Positions 58,852 to 64,000 of a stretch of 64,000 nt of DNA are shown piece by piece (position 1 is the first letter of the stretch; the number at the start of each line of letters is the position of its first letter). The stretch spans positions 6,300,501 through 6,364,500 of the forward strand of contig NC_079979.1 of assembly GCF_029852145.1 (NCBI RefSeq). Direction: 5' to 3'. A program made the translations under genes and the position numbers. This stretch comes from Microplitis mediator. Lineage: Eukaryota; Arthropoda; Insecta; Hymenoptera; Braconidae. Under the pieces are notes generated by a model that was not told the DNA's origin, ran no database searches, and was given only the letters and a program-made list of their open reading frames with translations.

Positions 58852-60210
58852 GTATTATCGTTTAGTTTTTATCGCTTATTTTTCTCAGAATCCGACTGCA
58901 CACCGTGCATCGGTACAGACTAAAATTAAACCTTAACAGCTTACGGGGGTCCTAAGCAACCGAAGACCCAGGGTCGTAAATTGTCCAATTTTATTACCCA
59001 CTACACTTTCAAAAGGAAGGTTCTCTACAATAACTAGGCCTAAGTAAATATAATAAAAAAATTACTTTTAAAATACATTTAACTAAGTGTCTTTTGAGAA
59101 TTACCGAGGTTTATACTCGAATATTCTATTTTAAGGAATAGAAAGATGAAGGTTTCACTTAGTTCTAACTAAACAAAAAAATTTATAAAGAAAAAATATA
59201 TAAAAGCGAAAAAGAAATAATAAAAATAAAATGAAGTTAGAAAATTAACTAATAGAAATAAGATAATAGAAAATTTAATAATAAGAACGAATTGAAATCT
59301 CGAAATTAGCCAATGAATTTTTAAAATAAAAAGAAACACAGAACAAAAATGAAATAATAACAAAATCAATTTGTAAACTGGGAAATAAAGAATTAAATTT
59401 TTAGAAATAATTTAAATCAACTCTTAGTTAAATAAATAGCTCCGTGAATGATTAAATAAATAATTAAATAAACAAATAAAAAAGGGTTAAATAAATAATT
59501 AAATAAACAAATGAAAAAGGGGTTAAATAAATAATTAAATAAACAAATGAAAAAGGGTTAAATAAATAATTAAACAAACAAATAAAAAGGGTTAAATAAA
59601 TAATTAAATAAACAGAAAAAAAAAAAATTTAGATAAATAATGGTCTGGACTAACGTGGAGGGAGACTAGTGCGACTCCCAAAACGTTAGGCCCTAACGGA
59701 AGGGGAAATTTCCAGCCCCGAAAAAATTTCTATTGGCTCGAATTTTCCCCGACCTCAAGGTTTTCATGAGTTAAAACGCCCATATTTTTTCTGTTGATGT
59801 GGAAGCCAAGAAGTGCTAGGAGAAGTGTCAGTTTTTAGTTCCAACGTTATTGACTCAACTTGAGTTTTTCTTAGTTTTCCTAGTTTCCTTAAAAGTTACC
59901 TTCCCGATCCTTAGCACTTTTCTGGTTTTAATATCGGCAGCGAAAATATGGAGCGCTCTTCACTAATGTAAGTCCTGTTATTTTATAAATTGTATCGTGG
60001 TAAAAATCTATGTAATAATTCAGAATAAAGTTTATGAATTGAAACCAATATTTTATTTTTTTATTATTGAGGATATTCATAGATGTGGTTGTTTTTCCTA
60101 GCCTTGACTCCCTACCTATTGGTTTAACCGCCAGGGTAAAAATATTTCATTCTAATTAATTAATATTTAATTAATTAATTACTTATGTCATCTGGACATA
60201 ACACATAATA
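58852..60210 (+). mobile_element. LTR-like segment with polyadenylation-like signal
   Basis: GC-richer blocks (58890-59040, 59640-59960), an AATAAAG at about 60021 and an end TCTGGACATAACA near 60202 resemble the solo LTR that ends at 16298. The start is not identified; it may have been disrupted by the neighbouring LTR element. A roughly 36-bp repeat lies inside. The minus frame at 59169-59369 is AT-rich and not convincing. Confidence 0.3.
59448..59625. repeat. Tandem repeat of about 36-40 bp, about 4.5 units
   Basis: Units of AAATAAATAATTAAATAAAC plus AAATGAAAAAGGGGTT, with small length differences. Confidence 0.75.
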
Positions 60211-61180
60211 TCCATCAGAAGCGACTATTAAAGCAAACATTTTTTCGTCATTTAAAACAATCTAAAAAAATACAATTATTATTTTACAAGACAAAAAAAT
60301 TATTAAAATCGTAAAGATGTTCTCCAAGTCACAAATATCATTAAAGAACAAAAATTGATCGATTGATTTTATAACCTTAATAAATTCAACAAATCAAAAC
60401 AAAAGAAAAAAAAATCAGAAGGACTCATAAGCACCATTGAACTAAAATAGCTTATGAGACCATACACACTTAAATAAAGATTAATTAATTTTAGTAAACG
60501 AGTAGCTTGAATATTATGTTTCACAAAAACATTTCTAGAATATTCGTTTTCGGAATTACAGTGGGGTCAAAAAAAAACCATCAATAATCCTTACGGTATA
60601 GGAAAAAATATAATTACAAATTTTAAAAAGACACACTTACCTTTCAAAGTTATTGCAACCGTTTGATCACGAATGAGTATAAAACCTAGCATACAGGATG
60701 TAAATATATTTTAATTCACTGTAGCGTCACTAGGCCGCAGTAGTTGCAAATGCTTCAAAGTATCTAAATACTGTACTGATACCATTAAATTTTACTAGGT
60801 CTATGACTGAAGAGTTTTTATTTCAAAAAATTTAAAAGTCACTATTGAATCAATAATAAAATTTAAAAATTCAATTATGTTTCTTTGTTTCAATTGCCGT
60901 GATCTCATTCAAATTAACAAGTCGAACACTTGCATGACTTACGATTAATGAATTTATTACTCAAGAAAATTAATTGGGAACTATTTGGTGATAATTAAAA
61001 ACGTTAAAAATTAAAATTGTTTTAGGATTTTAAAAATATTTTACAATAAAAAAAGATTATTGTATTTTCTGTCGTAAACGTTAAGATACTTTCTACTATG
61101 ATTCAGAAGTGATGTTTAATATGAATAAATAAGGTATATAATATATATTTATATATACTGAAGTACGAACGTATATATTT
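60211..61180. other. AT-rich spacer, nothing recognised
   Basis: No ORF or repeat of note. CTCATAAGCACCATTGA and CTTATGAGACC near 60424-60460 are weak relatives of the GGTACTTATGAGGCC motif at 44315. Confidence 0.35.
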
Positions 61181-61185
61181 TGTTT

Positions 61186-61690
61186 TCTCTGCGAGGCCAA
61201 GCCTCACAAGTACCCTTATACAGTAATAAGATTTTTGTAAAAGTAGGCCTCACAGAACATGTTTAATCGCAGAAACTTATGAGGCCAGGCCTCAAAAGCC
61301 CGGAATGGTCTCATAACCCGGAAAAAACGGATTAGATCTGGCCATATATAAAAAGATCCTGCCTTAGCAGATCTGGCCAGATCTTTAAATTGTCTCTATC
61401 TGACGAGATCTGGCCAGATATCATCAGATCTGGCCAGATATAACTAAAAAACAATCTTTTCTGATCTGACCAGATATAACGAAAAATTAATCTTATTCGA
61501 TCTGGTAATATCTGGTCAGATCTTTAAATTGTCTCTATCTGACGAGATCTGGCCAGATATAATCAGATCTGACCAGATATAACTAAAAAACAATCTTATT
61601 AGATCTGGTTAGATTTTTAAATTGTTTCTATCTGGCAAGACATGGCCAGATATAACTAGATCTGAACAGATGTATTCAAACAGATCTCTA
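61186..61690. repeat. GAGGCC palindromes and AGATCTGGCCAGATC tandem array
   Basis: GCGAGGCCAAGCCTCAC (61190) and TTATGAGGCCAGGCCTCA (61282) match the palindromes at 44.3-45.7 kb. 61325-61690 then holds about three units of roughly 110-140 bp built from AGATCTGGCCAGATATAATC, ACTAAAAAACAATCTT and TTTAAATTGTCTCTATCTG. The mirrored arrangement with the left side is compatible with subterminal repeats of one large element. Confidence 0.6.
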
Positions 61691-62560
61691 TGTTATTGAC
61701 AACAACTTATATTTATCTTTACAGTATTATCGCGTTATGCATGTAAAAATATTTTTTAATCACAATTGTAGAGAATAAATAAATCATATAAAACCAGTTA
61801 AGCTACAAAACGAATTCTGTTTGATTAAATTTAAAGATATTAAATCGATGAATACTCTTATAAAAGTTGAAAATTATTTATGTCAAGCTGCAAATAACTT
61901 ACACAAAATTTATGAAGGAATAAAAAATAATAGATTGATAATCACATCAATAAAAATTACATTTTTATGGAACAATATTCAGTCAATACTATTTTTTTTT
62001 ACTTTTTGCGTATCTGTCTTGATCAATTACTAAAAAAAAAATTATTAAATAGAAGCTTGTGATGGTGGGATGGAAATGACCGGTATTGAGGGCACCAGTG
62101 ACTCGTATTTGTGATAATTTGTGATGATATTTTTACTACTATGACTAGGTAACATTTATAGTTACTATAATTACTTAAAACTAGTACTATTACTATGCTT
62201 AAAACTAGGACTAAAATTCTAATACTATGTTTGCTTTATGGTTTAAGCAACTAATTACTAATCTACTATGTACTTATTACTACTCTTATATCTACTGACT
62301 TAAAAACTATTGCTTATTTATATTTCTATTATTTCTTATTTATATGACTATTATTTTTCTTATACTATTAATATTAAAACTTATACTTTGTTCACGCCTA
62401 ATTTCTTGTATACGCTATTGGGTTTATTTTTCTTATTATAAACATTATTATTTTCCTTTAACAACGAGTTATTATTATTTATACTTATATAGCTGTGTTT
62501 TTAAAGTTTAAGTTGAATGAATATAGCGAGATATAAAATTATATGGATGTACGGTATGAG
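61691..62560. other. AT-rich spacer
   Basis: Contains one 70-codon frame (61821-62033, MIKFKDIKSMNTLIKVENYL start, hydrophobic end) without recognised motif and with the local AT bias; I do not consider it a gene. Low-complexity TACTA/TTATTA runs from 62100 to 62480. Confidence 0.35.
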
Positions 62561-64000
62561 TATGTGAATGCGCGCCCGAGCGAAAATTATTCTAAGTCCT
62601 GAGCAGGCAAAATCTACGACGACGCCCCGTTATTAGCCGACTATCCGGAGTACTTTGGGTCCAGACCGAAGGATCTTTTTCAACCACCGATAAAGGTCCA
62701 GACACCGCTGCAGAGACTACTGGCGGCATTGACCCCTCTAGCCGAGGTAAGCAATTTGTAACGAGTAAAATAATGGGTTTAAATTAAAATTATTCATTAA
62801 ACATTGAATATAAGCCAAATTAATTATGAATCAAAATCATTATAAATACCAGAAAATCAGAACTTAGATGAATTCGCAAATTGTTACCAATTATACATCA
62901 CCACATTGATAATTTCAAATAAGCCGTTACCCCTTTTTGTTCGGTTTAGCTCGCCGGAGTCCAGGGTTCAAAAGGGGTTTTTAATTTATAGACAGTTTTA
63001 TAAATAAACAATAAACAAACTTTATTCAAACAAGAAACAAAACAAAAACCTTTTTACATGAGCTCCGATGCTCAGTTCTACTACCCTTACAATAATTAAT
63101 ATCCATAATTTTAACACGGATTAATAACAAAATATCGCTGGTTATTAATATTTCCACGCGGTCCCGTAACACACAAAATACACACACACGGTCAAGTAAT
63201 ATACAACACACACACACACATACCAAAATTTACGCGGCCTAACATCGCGGTGCTACCCCTTCCCGGTTGCTTCAGGGGAGTCTGATCGGCTTTCCCGTCA
63301 GCCCTACACGAGTTCCTTTCCCCCGAGGGTAAGCGGATGGTCTCCGATAAAACCCCCATCTACTCGGCTGAATTCACCCTTTGGCAGAAGGCCTCTGGGT
63401 GAAGATGCTCAACCCTCCATGAGAGAAAAGGTTCGTTTACCTGGTTCGGTCGAACTCCTGGTAAACGGCCTTCCTTGGTGTTGACTGGGAATGGTCTTCC
63501 TCGAACAACCTCTTGGAGAGACTAAGTTCGCCTCTACGGGCTTAAATGCGCGGTTTTATCATCATATCTATCCGCTGTAAATTCCATCGCCCTCTGTTGT
63601 TGACATCGAGAGTATATTGTTTGTGAAATTTTTTTAAGTCCCGAGTTATAAAGTCGAAGGAAATCGAGAGAAATTAATTTTATCAAATGTAAAAAGGAAT
63701 TTAAAGAAAAAGAATTCGTTTAAGATGTTAAGTAAATACTAACTACCGAGAACTTAGCCGTGCGAGCGACGGTAATCCGGGCGGACGGATAGAAAATGAA
63801 AGAATGAACGATTGAAATATTAGAGTTTATTACAATCTCAACTAATATTTCACGTATTTCAGTTTATTTTATAATTCTTTCAATCTATTGAATCTTTTAA
63901 ACGATTCATTTAAAATCTCTATAAGCGTTTTTATTTTATTCCCTTTGATTTTGCCTGCTCAGGACTTAAAATAATTTTCGCTCGGGCGTGCATTCACATA
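62561..64000. mobile_element. Element with 54-bp terminal inverted repeats, reaching the right edge
   Basis: 62561-62614 (TATGTGAATGCGCGCCCGAG and on to GCAGGCAAAATC) is mirrored by 63947-64000 with only two mismatches. The repeat may extend beyond the window. The interior includes R2 copy B (62757-63560), a (CA)n tract at 63180-63222 and AT-rich DNA. There is no transposase. It could be a non-autonomous DNA element into which R2 was inserted, or one unit of which R2 is the core. Confidence 0.65.
62757..63560 (-). repeat. Interspersed repeat R2, copy B (inverted relative to copy A)
   Basis: Matches 18626-19404 from CGCGCATTTAAGCCCGTAGA through GTAAACGAACCTTTTCTCTC, the CA/GT microsatellite and TAACCCCTTTTTG(T) to GTAACGAGTAAAATAAT. 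The microsatellite is longer and interrupted here (two CA runs). The minus frame at 63026-63226 follows the microsatellite. Confidence 0.72.

Overview
This is a gene-poor, AT-rich eukaryotic window made almost entirely of transposable elements (TEs) and their debris. It is most likely from an insect. The clues are the Jockey/CR1-group LINEs, tRNA-headed SINEs, many TA-flanked foldback elements and MITE-like repeats, solo LTRs with 4-bp target duplications, and spliced genes with GT/AG introns. A repeat-rich hymenopteran such as a parasitoid wasp is my guess, but nothing here proves it. I see no rRNA, genuine tRNA gene, CRISPR array or bacterial operon.

Layout, left half. An unidentified exon enters from the left edge (3-348). 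It is followed by an element built of ACGGTAA/TTACCGT motifs (about 560-1728) and an LTR-retroelement-like stretch with a PBS-like TGGCGCCCG (about 2300-4340). Four foldback (long inverted repeat) elements then occupy much of 4.4-16.7 kb: 4358-6233, 7677-9540, 9555-11062 and 14098-16663. The last is split by a 1532-bp solo LTR (14767-16298). Between them lie a MITE-like copy and a 973-bp SINE-like retroposon with a 13-bp target duplication (12967-13939). From 16.7 to 26 kb there are AT-rich spacers, tandem hairpin repeats, a second MITE copy, SINEs and LTR-like DNA. A dead YqaJ-type nuclease gene with a small MITE beside it lies at 26.3-27.5 kb.

Middle. An old minus-strand LINE covers about 27.66-39.55 kb. 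It has been broken by an LTR-like block (29.5-30.8 kb), by a subterminal-repeat element (31.56-32.58 kb) and by a Sola-like DNA transposon (33017-38958, TSD TGCT). The Sola-like element encodes a decayed transposase and itself received a 2347-bp solo LTR (TSD AAGT). A younger plus-strand LINE (about 40236-43797) keeps one 1025-codon ORF. In it a zinc-finger/coiled-coil ORF1 head is fused to a shortened endonuclease and a complete-looking reverse transcriptase.

Right. At 47357-53311 (minus) lies an eight-exon gene for zinc fingers, a tyrosine-recombinase-like domain and a C-terminal SANT-like domain. All intron phases agree, but three in-frame stops and about three frameshifts make it a pseudogene. 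One exon contains an in-frame 327-bp tandem repeat. GAGGCC palindromes and AGATCTGGCCAGATC-type arrays lie on both sides, so the gene may be cargo or transposase of a large element. Next to it is a two-LTR retroelement (53503-58847, TSD AACT) with no recognisable gag/pol. Instead it carries nine tandem copies of a conserved hairpin whose stems vary in a compensatory way. The window ends in an element with 54-bp inverted repeats (62561-64000). That element contains a roughly 800-bp sequence also found, inverted, at 18.6-19.4 kb.

The most unusual items are the covarying hairpin array, the spliced tyrosine-recombinase gene with its repeat-rich surroundings, the ORF1/ORF2 fusion LINE and the cluster of foldbacks. 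Nearly all coding genes are inactive or mobile; no ordinary host gene is identified with confidence.
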